Program-made: the position numbers and the translations under genes | Notes under the pieces: model-generated | What the model was told of the DNA's origin: nothing | The model's input: the letters and a program-made list of their open reading frames with translations, nothing else | Database searches by the model: none | Assembly (NCBI RefSeq): GCF_014646055.1 | Contig: NZ_BMMS01000008.1 | Span: forward strand, 1-64,000 | DNA from: Wenjunlia tyrosinilytica | GTDB taxonomy: Bacteria; Actinomycetota; Actinomycetes; Streptomycetales; Streptomycetaceae | Direction of reading: 5' to 3' | DNA length: 64,000 nucleotides | Shown here: piece by piece, positions 9,747 through 18,160 of the stretch | Layout of the letters: every line of letters begins with the position of its first letter | How positions within the stretch are numbered: the stretch's first letter is position 1

Positions 9747-10244
9747 ATGGCGGCTGAACAGATGGCCGGGGACGACAAGCGCCCGGCCGGCACCCGGGAT
9801 CTCGACGCCATCGACCGGGCGATCCTCAGGCTCCTCCAGGAGGACGGCAGGGCCTCGATACGGTCCGTGGCCGACCGCGTCCATGTGTCCCGGGCCAATG
9901 CCTACGCACGCATCAACCGGCTGATCGACGAGGGTGTGATCCGTGGCTTCACCGCCCGCGTGGACCATGAAAGAGCAGGTCAGGGCGCTTCGGCGTACAT
10001 CACGCTCAAGATCGTCCAGAACTCGTGGCGGACCGTCCGCGAACAGCTGAGGGCCCTGCCGGGCGCGGCCCACATCGCCCTCGTCAGCGGCGACTTCGAT
10101 GTGCTCCTGCTCGTGCACACCCCGGACAACCGGGCGCTGCGCGAGCTCGTCCTCACCCGGATCCAGAACATCCCGGAGGTGCTGAGCACGCGCACCCTGC
10201 TGGTGTTCGAGGAGACCGATCTGTCGGTGACCGACTCCCCCTGA
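9747..10244 (+). CDS. bkdR: Lrp/AsnC family regulator, BkdR-like
   Basis: 165 residues: an AsnC-type helix-turn-helix (DLDAIDRAILRLLQEDGRAS…SRANAYARINRLIDEGVI) followed by an Lrp ligand-binding RAM domain (ALVSGDFDVLLLVHT…). It is divergent from bkdA with a 173-bp shared intergenic region, the usual position of a pathway-specific Lrp regulator of the branched-chain dehydrogenase operon. The ATG at 9747 has GGGGAGG about 10 bases upstream; longer frames upstream lack a good ribosome site. The effector is probably a branched-chain amino or oxo acid; this is inferred. Confidence 0.85.
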   Translation: MAAEQMAGDDKRPAGTRDLDAIDRAILRLLQEDGRASIRSVADRVHVSRANAYARINRLIDEGVIRGFTARVDHERAGQGASAYITLKIVQNSWRTVREQLRALPGAAHIALVSGDFDVLLLVHTPDNRALRELVLTRIQNIPEVLSTRTLLVFEETDLSVTDSP

Positions 10245-10304
10245 GTCCTCCGCAGCCCTGAGTCCAGCGGCGCCGGCGCCCTGAGTCGTCGCCGCCCGGC
10301 CGGG

Positions 10305-10937
10305 TCAGTGATCGGGGCCGGGGGCCAGCAGTCCGTCGAAGGCGAGTCTGGCCACGGCGTCCGCGATCTGGTCGCGGTGCTCGAGGCCGTCGCCCTTGGG
10401 CCGGTACCACTCCACTATCGAGTTGATCATCCCGAAGAGCAGCCGGGTCGCCAGCCTGATGTCCACGTCCGAGCGCAGATCGCCGTCGTCCGCGGCCGCC
10501 CTCAGCAGCTCCGCCACCTCGTGGTCGAACTCCCGGCGACGCTCCAGCGCCCACCGCTCCGTCCTGGTGTTGCCGCGCACCCTCAGCAACAGCGTCACAT
10601 ACGGCAGCTCGGCCAGCAGCACCTCGACCGTGCGGTGGACGACGTACTCCAGCCGCTCCACGGCACTGCCGCGCTTGGCCGCGGGCTCCTCCAGCGTGCC
10701 GAACAGCCCGTCGAGCGCACGTCCGACCGCCCGTTCCAGCAGTTCTTCCTTGCCGCGCACATGGTGGTAGATCGACGACTTGGAGATCCCGGCGGCCTTC
10801 GACAGATGCTCCATGGAGGTACCGTCGTAGCCGCGCTCGTTGAAGACCTCCACCGCGACCGCGAGCAGCGACTCGGTCGTGTACGCCTCTCGCCTGCCCC
10901 CGGGGGCGGCCTCCCGCGCGGGAGCCGGTTGTGCCAT
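10305..10937 (-). CDS. paaR: TetR family regulator, probable PaaR
   Basis: 210 residues. An N-terminal TetR helix-turn-helix (LLAVAVEVFNERGYDGTSME…AAGISKSSIYHHVRGKEEL) is followed by an all-helical ligand domain. It lies beside phenylacetate genes (paaK remnant, paaH, paaN). A palindrome ACCGA-N4-TCGGT, typical of TetR operators, recurs in front of bkdA, paaH/paaN and paaA, and a one-mismatch copy sits 19 bp upstream of this gene, consistent with autoregulation. The likely ligand is phenylacetyl-CoA, by analogy with PaaR. It converges with bkdR. Confidence 0.72.
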   Translation of the reverse strand: MAQPAPAREAAPGGRREAYTTESLLAVAVEVFNERGYDGTSMEHLSKAAGISKSSIYHHVRGKEELLERAVGRALDGLFGTLEEPAAKRGSAVERLEYVVHRTVEVLLAELPYVTLLLRVRGNTRTERWALERRREFDHEVAELLRAAADDGDLRSDVDIRLATRLLFGMINSIVEWYRPKGDGLEHRDQIADAVARLAFDGLLAPGPDH

Positions 10938-10955
10938 GGTCACGATTATCCCCCG

Positions 10956-10969
10956 TCCGGACGTTCGGT
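10956..10969. promoter_or_regulatory. PaaR-type operator (site B) in front of the TetR gene
   Basis: TCCGG-ACGT-TCGGT, one symmetrical position off the consensus ACCGA-N4-TCGGT on the left arm. It is close to the TetR start, where binding would block its own transcription. Confidence 0.5.
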
Positions 10970-11007
10970 CGAGCCCCGTTCCATTCCTCGGACTCCCGCC
11001 ACGGGCC

Positions 11008-11389
11008 CTAGGATCGCTGGTGGCGTCGCTGATCGACAACTCGGCGGGCCTTGCCCACCGACCGCTCCAGCGCATGCGGGGGCGACCGCAGTGGGGTGTC
11101 CGTGGTCCCGGAGGAGGCATGGACCCGGACCACCCGCTCGCGGCACGGCCAACATCCCGAACGGGTAGTTCTCCCGCAGGTCCTGCTTGGTGGTGAACGG
11201 GAAGCGGGCCAGGTCCTCGAGTGCGCGGCAGTCCTCGGGATGGACGCCCGCCGCGTCCAACGGGGCCCGGTAGTGCGGAACATGCTCATGGACATGCGCC
11301 AAGGTCCCGCGCAGCCGGGCCGGCTGAACGGCGCCCAACTCGTCCCGCGAGGCCCTCTCCATCGGGTCGTAGGGCTCGCTCTCACTCAT
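11008..11389 (-). pseudogene. paaK: Remnant of phenylacetate-CoA ligase gene paaK (frameshifted, truncated)
   Basis: The first ~83 codons encode a recognisable PaaK start: YDPMERASRDEL, HVPHYRAPLDAAGVHPEDC, and RFPFTTKQDLRENYPFGM. At about 11139-11143 the reading shifts by one base: the ligase sequence continues in another frame as ERVVRVHASSGTT, the start of the ATP-binding loop, and is then lost. The other ~330 residues of a normal ligase of about 430 are missing. The start overlaps the paaH stop (ATGAGTGA), so it was once part of a paaH-paaK operon. It is very unlikely to be functional. Confidence 0.85.
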
Positions 11390-13034
11390 GGCGCCGACTC
11401 CGCTCCACGGCCGCGCGGCGCCGCAGCCGCACGCAGGGCGCGTACCGGCCGCCCGGATGGAGCGCGCCGAGCGCGTCGAGCAGGTCCACGACTCGGGCGG
11501 CGGTCAGCCGCCGGCCCCACTCCAGCGGCCCCAGGGGGTAGTTGACGCCGAGCCGCATCGCGGTGTCGACGTCCTCCGGTGAGGCGACGCCCCGCGCGAC
11601 GGCGTCGTTGGCGAAGTCGACCAGCATGGCCACGGTCCTGGCGACGATCATTCCGGGGATGTCGTCGATCAAGCTGACCTGCTTGCCGAGCGCCTGGAAG
11701 AGCCCGGCCGCCTCCTCGACGGCGCTCGGTGGCGCGGTGTCGGAAGCGGCCAGCGCGATCCGTCCGGCGGTCCGGTAGTCCAGCGCCAGGTCGAAAAGGA
11801 CGACCGGGGGGCCTTCGGCGGTCGTCGCGGGAAGCCCGGTGGTCAGGCGCAGCACGGCCCCACCGGGGAGCTCCAGCCGGCCGGGGGAGCCGGGGACGCC
11901 CGATCCATGGCCCCCTTGCTCCTGGCCCCCTTGCTCCTGGCCTCCCTCTGGGCCTCCTTGCTCCGGGCCTCCCTGTTCCGGGCCTCCCTGTTCCTGGTCT
12001 GCCTGTTCCGGGCCTCGCGCGCCGTGGTCCTGGCCCCGCACGACCTCGATTCCGGCCTCCTCCAGCATCGGCACCAGCTCCACCGCCGGTCCGAGGTCGC
12101 CGTGGAGGACGACCGACTCGGGGGCCTTGGCGGGCGCGGCCGTGTGCGGTATCGGCCGCTCGGCGCCCTCGCCGTAGGCGTACCAGCCGTGCCCGCTCTT
12201 GCGCCCGATGCGGCCCGACTGGACGAGCTGCCGCTGCGCGAGCGAGGGGGTGAACCTGGGGTCGAAGCCGAACGCCGTCCAGACCGACGTCGTCACCGCC
12301 TCGTTGACGTCCTGCCCGATGAGGTCGGTGAGCTCGAACGGCCCCATGGCGAACCCGCCGCTCTCGCGCAGCACGGCGTCGATCGTCGCCGGGTCGGCCC
12401 CCCGCTCCTCGTACACGCGGAACGCCTCGGCGTAGAACGGGCGGGCGACGCGGTTGACGATGAAGCCGGGGCTGTCGGTGCACCGCACCGGTGTCTTCCC
12501 CCAGGCCCGCGCGGTCGCGTGGGCACGGTCCGCCGCGGCCCGGTCGGTGGCCGCTCCCGAGACCACCTCGACCAGGGGGAGCACGGGGGCCGGGTTGAAG
12601 AAGTGCAGGCCCACGAAGCGGCCCGGCAGGCGCAGCGGGGCCGCGACGGCGGTCACCGGCAGGCTGGAGGTGTTCGTGGCGAGCAGGCAGTCGTCGGCGA
12701 CGACGCCTTCGAGGTCGGCGAAGAGCCGCTGCTTGACGGCCAGGTCCTCGACGATGGCCTCGACCACGAGTCCGGCCGGGGCCAGTTCCGACAGCTGCCC
12801 GGCGGCGACCAGCCGGGCACCGGCCCCGGCCCGTTGCTCCGCGCTCATGCGGCCCTTCTCCACCAGCCGGTCGAGCCGCTCGCCGATGGCCCGCGCGGCC
12901 CGCTCCGCGGTGCCGGGCGCGGCGTCGTAGAGCAGAACGGGGTGTCCCGCGGTCAGCGCGACCTGGGCGATTCCCCGCCCCATGGTGCCGCTGCCGACCA
13001 CGGCCACGGTCCGATCGAGTGAGAGCTCGTCCAT
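11382..13034 (-). CDS. paaH: 3-hydroxyacyl-CoA dehydrogenase PaaH
   Basis: 550 residues. N-terminal NAD-binding domain with VAVVGSGTMGRGIAQVAL and the substrate segment RFVGLHFFNPAPVLPLVEVV; a 3HCDH C-terminal domain (TPVRCTDSPGFIVNRVARPF) follows, and a second related C-terminal domain lies at the end, as in phenylacetate PaaH proteins. It oxidises 3-hydroxyadipyl-CoA in lower phenylacetate breakdown. Between the two halves (about residues 334-385) is a Gln/Gly/Glu/Pro repeat (EQGGP units of 5 residues). It is divergent from paaN and shares its operator. Confidence 0.85.
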   Translation of the reverse strand: MDELSLDRTVAVVGSGTMGRGIAQVALTAGHPVLLYDAAPGTAERAARAIGERLDRLVEKGRMSAEQRAGAGARLVAAGQLSELAPAGLVVEAIVEDLAVKQRLFADLEGVVADDCLLATNTSSLPVTAVAAPLRLPGRFVGLHFFNPAPVLPLVEVVSGAATDRAAADRAHATARAWGKTPVRCTDSPGFIVNRVARPFYAEAFRVYEERGADPATIDAVLRESGGFAMGPFELTDLIGQDVNEAVTTSVWTAFGFDPRFTPSLAQRQLVQSGRIGRKSGHGWYAYGEGAERPIPHTAAPAKAPESVVLHGDLGPAVELVPMLEEAGIEVVRGQDHGARGPEQADQEQGGPEQGGPEQGGPEGGQEQGGQEQGGHGSGVPGSPGRLELPGGAVLRLTTGLPATTAEGPPVVLFDLALDYRTAGRIALAASDTAPPSAVEEAAGLFQALGKQVSLIDDIPGMIVARTVAMLVDFANDAVARGVASPEDVDTAMRLGVNYPLGPLEWGRRLTAARVVDLLDALGALHPGGRYAPCVRLRRRAAVERSRRHE

Positions 13035-13083
13035 GCGCAGACCAGTCCCTTTCCAGGCGGCTCGGGTCGGCCCCCTTGTACCG

Positions 13084-13097
13084 ACCGACCATTCGGT
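13084..13097. promoter_or_regulatory. PaaR-type operator (site C), paaH/paaN intergenic
   Basis: Perfect ACCGA-CCAT-TCGGT in the 122-bp region between divergent paaH and paaN, with an extra half-site ACCG four bases to its left. One bound repressor could silence both transcripts. Confidence 0.75.
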
Positions 13098-13156
13098 TAA
13101 TCTAGCCTCACTGTCCGTTCCAAGCCCAGACCCCGACCGGCGAGGAGTGCAATCGC

Positions 13157-14842
13157 ATGGCAACCGGCAACGTCGCCAGTGAGCTGATCGAACGCCACCG
13201 CGCGACCCTCGACAAGGCCCTGGAAGCGATCCGCACCCGCGAGTACTGGTCGCCGTTCCCCGAGCACCCGAAGGCCTACGGCGAGACCGGGCCGGCGGAC
13301 GGCAAGGCGGCGTTCGAGTCGAACCTCAACCGCGATTTCGAGCTCGCCCAGCCGGGCGAGACCGGGGAGCGGGTCGGCGGCGAGGTCTCCCCGTACGGCA
13401 TCGAGCTGGGCGTGACCTACCCGCGCGTCGACGCCGACGTGCTCATCCCCGCCATGCGTGCGGGCATCCCCGCCTGGCGCGACGCGGGGCCGGGGCTCCG
13501 GGCGGCGGTGAGCCTGGAGATCCTGGCCAGGATCAACGCCCGCTCGCACGAGTTGGGGCACGCGATCATGCACACCACCGGGCAGGCGTTCACCATGGCC
13601 TTCCAGGCCGGTGGCCCGCACGCGCAGGACCGCGGCCTGGAGGCGGTGGCCTACGCCTACGCCGAGCAGACCCGCACCCCCGTCGAGGCGCCGTGGTCGA
13701 AGCCGCAGGGCAAGCGCGAGCCGCTGGAGATGCGCAAGGCGTTCACCGCCGTGCCGCGCGGCCTGTCCCTGCTGGTCGGCTGCAACACCTTCCCGACATG
13801 GAACGGCTACCCCGGCCTGTTCGCCTCCCTCGCCACCGGCAACCCGGTCCTGGTCAAGCCGCACCCGCGCGCCGTGCTGCCGCTCGCGCTCACCGTGCGG
13901 ATCGCCCGAGAGGTGCTCGCCGAGGCGGGCTTCGACCCCAACCTCGTGGCACTGGCCGCCGAGGCTCCCGGCGAGGGCCTCGCCAAGACCCTGGCCACCC
14001 GGCCCGAGGTGAGGATCATCGACTACACGGGCTCGACGGCGTTCGGCGACTGGCTGGAGACCAACGCCCGCCAGGCCCAGGTCTACACGGAGAAGGCCGG
14101 CGTCAACACCGTCGTCTTCGACTCCACGGACGACTACAAGGGCATGCTGGGCAATATGGCGTTCTCGCTGTCCCTGTACAGCGGGCAGATGTGCACCACC
14201 CCGCAGAACCTGCTCATCCCGCGCGACGGCATCGACACCGACGCGGGCCACAAGAGCTACGACGAGGTCGTCGCCGATCTGTCCACAGCTGTGGAAAAGC
14301 TCCTCGGTGACGACGTCAGGGCCAACGCCCTGCTGGGCGCGATCGTCAATCCCGACGTGCTCGCGCGCCTCGACGCGGCCAAGGGCCTGGGCGAGGTCGC
14401 GCTGGCCTCGCGCGAGGTGAAGAACCCGGAGTTCCCGGAGGCCACCGTCCGCACGCCGGTCATGGTCAAGCTGGACGCGTCCGCGCCGGACGACAGAGCG
14501 GCCTACCTGTCGGAGTGCTTCGGGCCGGTCTCGTTCGCCGTCGCCGTCGACTCGACCGCCGCCGCGCTGGAGCTGCTGCGCAGGACGGTCACCGAGAAGG
14601 GCGCCATGACCGTCGGCGCCTACACCACCTCGCCCGAGGTGGAGGCCGGTCTCGAGGAGGTCTGTCTCGACGCGTGCGCGTCGCTTTCGCTCAACCTCAC
14701 CGGCGGGGTCTATGTGAACCAGACGGCCGCCTTCTCCGACTTCCACGGCACCGGCGGCAACCCCGCGGCCAACGCGGCCCTGTGCGACGGGGCCTTCGTC
14801 GCCAACCGCTTCCGGACGGTGGAGGTCCGCCGCCACGTGTAG
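13157..14842 (+). CDS. paaN: Phenylacetic acid degradation protein PaaN (aldehyde dehydrogenase family)
   Basis: 561 residues, full length for the PaaN family. Aldehyde-dehydrogenase features are visible: VLVKPHPRAVLPLALTVRIA, the glycine-rich YTGSTAFGDWLE, and the catalytic Cys in SLYSGQMCTTPQN. PaaN oxidises the aldehyde made when the oxepin ring is opened; some actinobacteria use it without the fused hydratase domain of PaaZ, as here. Start ATG has GAGGAG 9 bases upstream. It is transcribed alone, divergent from paaH. Confidence 0.88.
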   Translation: MATGNVASELIERHRATLDKALEAIRTREYWSPFPEHPKAYGETGPADGKAAFESNLNRDFELAQPGETGERVGGEVSPYGIELGVTYPRVDADVLIPAMRAGIPAWRDAGPGLRAAVSLEILARINARSHELGHAIMHTTGQAFTMAFQAGGPHAQDRGLEAVAYAYAEQTRTPVEAPWSKPQGKREPLEMRKAFTAVPRGLSLLVGCNTFPTWNGYPGLFASLATGNPVLVKPHPRAVLPLALTVRIAREVLAEAGFDPNLVALAAEAPGEGLAKTLATRPEVRIIDYTGSTAFGDWLETNARQAQVYTEKAGVNTVVFDSTDDYKGMLGNMAFSLSLYSGQMCTTPQNLLIPRDGIDTDAGHKSYDEVVADLSTAVEKLLGDDVRANALLGAIVNPDVLARLDAAKGLGEVALASREVKNPEFPEATVRTPVMVKLDASAPDDRAAYLSECFGPVSFAVAVDSTAAALELLRRTVTEKGAMTVGAYTTSPEVEAGLEEVCLDACASLSLNLTGGVYVNQTAAFSDFHGTGGNPAANAALCDGAFVANRFRTVEVRRHV

Positions 14843-14992
14843 GTCGCACACGGAAAGTGCGCCTGTTCGGTGTGTTCGGCGGCCGGGTGGCCGGTGCGGG
14901 CCCGGGGTCCTGACCTCGGGCCCGCTGCCGGTCCCCGGCCGTCGGGCATTTCGGGCATCGGCCGTCGGGCATCGGCCGGGGTGGGCAGGTGC

Positions 14993-15424
14993 CTACTGCC
15001 CGGCCGGAGCCAGGGTGATGCGCTGGTCCTCGACGGAGAGGAACCGCGGCAGGGGGATGCCGAAGTCCAAGGAGAACGTCAGGAGCGTGCCCTGGACCTT
15101 GGCGGAGCCCGGCTTGAAGGCGGCTCGGAAGGGCTGGTCGTGGTTGCTCCACCGGTGCTCGTTCCCGTCGCACTCGGCGACGGTGCCGCCGATGCCCGCC
15201 TCATTGCCGTCCTGCTCGAGATGGGAGCCGACGTAGACGACAGCGGGGGAGGCGTCGTCGGAGCACCGGTAGGTGCCGGACAGGGTGACCGTTCCGTTCG
15301 ACGCGATGTAGCCGGTCGGGTCCACGGTGATCATGTCGCTCGGCTCGGCCAGCGCCCCGGAGGGGACGGCCACGAGGAAGAGTGTCGCGCCCACAGCGGC
15401 GCCGATGGCGTGGAAGATTCGCAT
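14993..15424 (-). CDS. Small secreted DUF6299-like protein
   Basis: 143 residues with a clear signal peptide (positive start, hydrophobic core GAAVGATLFLVAV, cleavage near SGALAEPS). The mature part is beta-rich with two cysteines (YRCSDD and VAECDGN) that could pair. The pattern IASNGTVTLSGTYRCSDD resembles DUF6299 domains of Streptomyces secreted proteins of unknown role. It converges with paaN and has no functional context. Confidence 0.65.
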   Translation of the reverse strand: MRIFHAIGAAVGATLFLVAVPSGALAEPSDMITVDPTGYIASNGTVTLSGTYRCSDDASPAVVYVGSHLEQDGNEAGIGGTVAECDGNEHRWSNHDQPFRAAFKPGSAKVQGTLLTFSLDFGIPLPRFLSVEDQRITLAPAGQ

Positions 15425-15502
15425 GGCCGTACACGTACCTCCGCGCACGGGTTCGCGCGCAAAGGTCACCCGGTCGGTGGCCCTGTCGGCGGGAGGCAGC
15501 CA

Positions 15503-15562
15503 CGCTCCGGTGGGGACTCGCTCCGGTGGGGAGACGCTCCGGTGGGGAGACGCTCCGGTGAG
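15503..15562. repeat. Short 16-bp tandem repeat
   Basis: About 3.75 copies of CGCTCCGGTGGGGAGA, units starting at 15503, 15519, 15535 and 15551. It lies between the secreted protein gene and the SHOCT gene, ending just before the latter's stop codon. Confidence 0.9.
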
Positions 15563-15568
15563 GCCCCG

Positions 15569-15985
15569 TCAGGCGGCCAGGATCTTCGCCTTGGCCTGCT
15601 CGTACTCCCCCTGCGTCAACTCGCCCCGGTTCTTCAGGTCCGAGAGCTTGGCCAGCTCGTCGGCATGGCTGCCCGACGACGCGGAGGCCGACTGCCGCAG
15701 GTAGGCGTCGCGGGCGTCGCGCTGCGCCAGGGCGCTGGACAGTTCGCGTTCGCCCAGGCCCCGCCCTCGGGCGATCAGGTACACCAGGACGCCGAGGTAG
15801 GGCAGGACGATGATGAACAGGATCCAGGCGGCCTTGCCCCAGCCGCCGAGGCTGTCGTCCCGGAAGACGTCACCGACGACCCGGAAGAGCAGGAACAGCC
15901 ACAGGACCAGCAGGAAGAACCACAGCATGGTCCAGAAGGCGTTCAGCAGCGGGAAGTCGTCCGCCAGAAGCTCATAGCCGTCCAT
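15569..15985 (-). CDS. Small membrane protein with PLDc_N and SHOCT domains
   Basis: 138 residues. Two hydrophobic helices near residues 15-35 and 50-70 surround a short loop, as in PLDc_N (cardiolipin synthase N-terminal) modules. A SHOCT motif is at the C-terminus (ELAKLSDLKNRGELTQGEYEQAK). This combination is common in actinobacteria; the role is unknown, possibly oligomerisation at the membrane. Monocistronic by appearance. Confidence 0.75.
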   Translation of the reverse strand: MDGYELLADDFPLLNAFWTMLWFFLLVLWLFLLFRVVGDVFRDDSLGGWGKAAWILFIIVLPYLGVLVYLIARGRGLGERELSSALAQRDARDAYLRQSASASSGSHADELAKLSDLKNRGELTQGEYEQAKAKILAA

Positions 15986-16129
15986 CGTTGTCCTCCTGAC
16001 GCCCCCCAGCCGGATGAACCACTCACATCACCACATTAGGTGCAGATAGACGGTCCCTCAAACGGCGGAAAACATCACCGGTCTGATCAGCTGCCCGATC
16101 GGCGGTCCGCTCGGCGGCCGGTCAGCCGG

Positions 16130-16450
16130 TCAGCCGGTCCGCTTGGTGCGCTCGTAGTGGCGGGAGACCTTGGCGCGGTTGCCGCACACCGCCATGGAGC
16201 ACCAGCGGCGCCTGCCGTTCTGCGAGGTGTCGAAGAAGTGCAGGATGCAGTGCCCGTTCGCGCATTCGCGGATGCGGTGGCGGCCCCGCTCGACGAGCTG
16301 GAGCAGGTCCTCGGCGGCGAGCCAGGCCGCCAGCCGGGAGGGGTCGTCCACCTCGGTCTCGGCGCCGGGGCCCTCGGCGGCCATCACCCGCCGGATCCGG
16401 CCGTGGGAGAGCACCTCGTTCAGCGGACACGTCGGGCTCAATGGGGGCGG
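16130..16450 (-). pseudogene. Truncated CGNR zinc-finger protein gene
   Basis: The sequence encodes an intact CGNR zinc finger at its C-terminus (RECANGHCILHFFDTS…RRRWCSMAVCGNRAKVSRHYER), the DNA-binding end of a regulator family normally ~180-200 residues long. Upstream only about 45 related residues remain (from LNEVLSHGRIRR); the N-terminal ABATE domain is missing and a methyltransferase gene lies where it should be. The first in-frame ATG, at 16384, would give just 84 residues. Either a decayed gene or a short stand-alone finger. Confidence 0.55.
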
Positions 16451-16509
16451 AGGTCGGCTGATCGAGGAGCGTGCGGCTCGGGGTCGATCCCCGGTTCTCG
16501 GACGCCGGT

Positions 16510-17271
16510 TCAGCCGGTGCGGGACATCCAGTGGAACAGGGCCATGCCCACGCTGGTGGCCAGGTTGAAGCTGGAGACCCGGGGGCGCATGGGGACGGCG
16601 ACCAGCTCGGTCGCCCGTTCCCTCAACTCCGGTGAGATGCCGTGCCGTTCCGATCCGAAGGCGAGCAGGGCCTCGTCGGGGAAGACCACCGACCGGATGT
16701 CCTCCCCCTCCGGGTCCAGGGCGTAGATCGGGCCCTGCGGCAGGTCGGGAACGTCGAGCCGCTCGACCGCGGTGGCGAAGTGCAGTCCCGCGCCGCCGCG
16801 CACCGCGTTGGGGTGCCAGGGGTCGATCTCCCCGGTGGTCACCACGCCGGTGACCCCGAACCCGGCCGCCAGCCGGACCACGGCCCCGATATTGCCGAGG
16901 TTGCGGGGCCGGTCGAGGACGACGACGGGGGAGCGCCGGGGCAGCGCGTTCAGTGTGTCGAGGTTGGCGCGGGCACTCGGCCGTGTGGCGAGGGCGGCCA
17001 CGCCCGTCGGGTGGGCCCGGGGTACGAGGGTCCTCAGGATCTGGTCGGGGACCTCCACGACGAGGGCGTCGAGCCGTTCGGCGATGTCGTCCGCCAATTC
17101 GTCGGCGAGCTCGCGCGCGGCGGCCGCGTCGGTGGCGACCGCCATCCGAACGTCGGCCCCGAAGCGCAGCGCGTGCTTGAGCGCGTGGAACCCGTCGAGC
17201 AGGACTCCCTCCGACGCCGCCTCCCGCCACCGCCGGACCACATCCGCGTCCCCACCACTCACGCCGTCCAC
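16510..17271 (-). CDS. TrmH/SpoU family RNA 2'-O-methyltransferase
   Basis: 253 residues with all three SPOUT motifs: VVLDRPRNLGNIGAVVRLA (motif 1, Asn and Arg), LLAFGSERHGISPELRE (motif 2, SAM-binding loop) and VSSFNLATSVGMALFHW (motif 3). The family forms a trefoil-knot dimer and methylates ribose in tRNA or rRNA; the exact target cannot be read from sequence. Start GTG/ATG ambiguity is minor. Downstream is the truncated CGNR gene. Confidence 0.85.
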   Translation of the reverse strand: MDGVSGGDADVVRRWREAASEGVLLDGFHALKHALRFGADVRMAVATDAAAARELADELADDIAERLDALVVEVPDQILRTLVPRAHPTGVAALATRPSARANLDTLNALPRRSPVVVLDRPRNLGNIGAVVRLAAGFGVTGVVTTGEIDPWHPNAVRGGAGLHFATAVERLDVPDLPQGPIYALDPEGEDIRSVVFPDEALLAFGSERHGISPELRERATELVAVPMRPRVSSFNLATSVGMALFHWMSRTG

Positions 17272-17364
17272 AGGCTCAGCGTACGCGCGGCCCGGGGGCC
17301 GGAAGATCCTGGTAGGACCTCCCGGCCCCCGGGTTTTCCACAGGCGCTGGTGCTGTGCTTTGCG

Positions 17365-17976
17365 CTACTGCCTCTTACGGCGCCGTCGCTGTGAGCGCTT
17401 CAGCTCGACGACGTCCTGCTGGACGTCCGCGAGCCGAACGCTCATGGCGCACACCACACGGGTCTGGGCCTCGATCATGGCCCTCATCTCCGCGAGCTGC
17501 GTTCCGATGACGGAGCCGCAGTACCGCTCGGCGGCCCTGGTGGCGACCTCCTCGACATGGGCGTCGATCGACCCCGGCCGCCTCTCCTCGGAATCGAGGA
17601 GATACCTCCGGACCCGCCGCGCCACCTCGCTGTCACGAAGCAGCATGCCCACGTTGAGAACGGCCCTGCGGGGGAAAACCGCAAGTCCGCGGCCCGGAAC
17701 CCTTCTAAGACTCATATTGAGACTTAGAAAATCCTGCAGTTCCGCGCCCTTCAGCAGCGTGTAGCCGGCCTCCTCCAACTCATCGCGGTGCCGAGCCACG
17801 AGGTTCCTGATCGTGAGCTCAGGGACCTCGAAATACTCGGCCACCATCCGGCTGGTGACATGCAGCCCGTCAGGCAGCAGCACCAGCGCCTTGACCTTGT
17901 CCAGCGCTTCTGTTCGCTCGCTCATGCTCGCGCGCAGGGCGCGGGACTCGAGTAGTACGACCTCTGTGGTCGCCAT
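17365..17976 (-). CDS. DNA-binding protein with antirepressor-like (ORF6N/BRO-like) features
   Basis: 203 residues. The middle part (SRMVAEYFEVPELTIRNLVAR, AELQDFLSL, then RRAVLNVGMLLRDSEVARRVRRYLLD) resembles the N-terminal DNA-binding domain of phage antirepressors, in which a residue stretch about lack of change in replicated state is followed by 'LLRDS.VA..VR.YL'. The end is basic (SQRRRRKRQ) after a heptad-like stretch. A similar gene occupies the same neighbourhood in other Streptomyces as far as I recall, so it looks domesticated rather than prophage. Start ATG 17976 has GAGAGG upstream. Confidence 0.55.
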   Translation of the reverse strand: MATTEVVLLESRALRASMSERTEALDKVKALVLLPDGLHVTSRMVAEYFEVPELTIRNLVARHRDELEEAGYTLLKGAELQDFLSLNMSLRRVPGRGLAVFPRRAVLNVGMLLRDSEVARRVRRYLLDSEERRPGSIDAHVEEVATRAAERYCGSVIGTQLAEMRAMIEAQTRVVCAMSVRLADVQQDVVELKRSQRRRRKRQ

Positions 17977-18160
17977 CTCGTTCGCCTCTCGGCTTGAAGG
18001 GACAACGAACCCCTCATCCGGGGAGGAGCAGAGGCATGTCCGACCCACTCACTCGTCTACCGGGGGCTCCTGTTGCTCGCCCGGCCACCACTTCAGTACC
18101 GCCAGTTACGTATCAGCTTCTTTTCGTGCCGCCTCTGCGAACTGGAGAACGAGCGGGAGA

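Noticed and set aside
13097-14851. Long open frame antisense to paaN
   Set aside because: A GC-rich shadow of the real gene: stop codons are rare on the opposite strand, and the coded sequence has no known domain, whereas paaN fits a family end to end.
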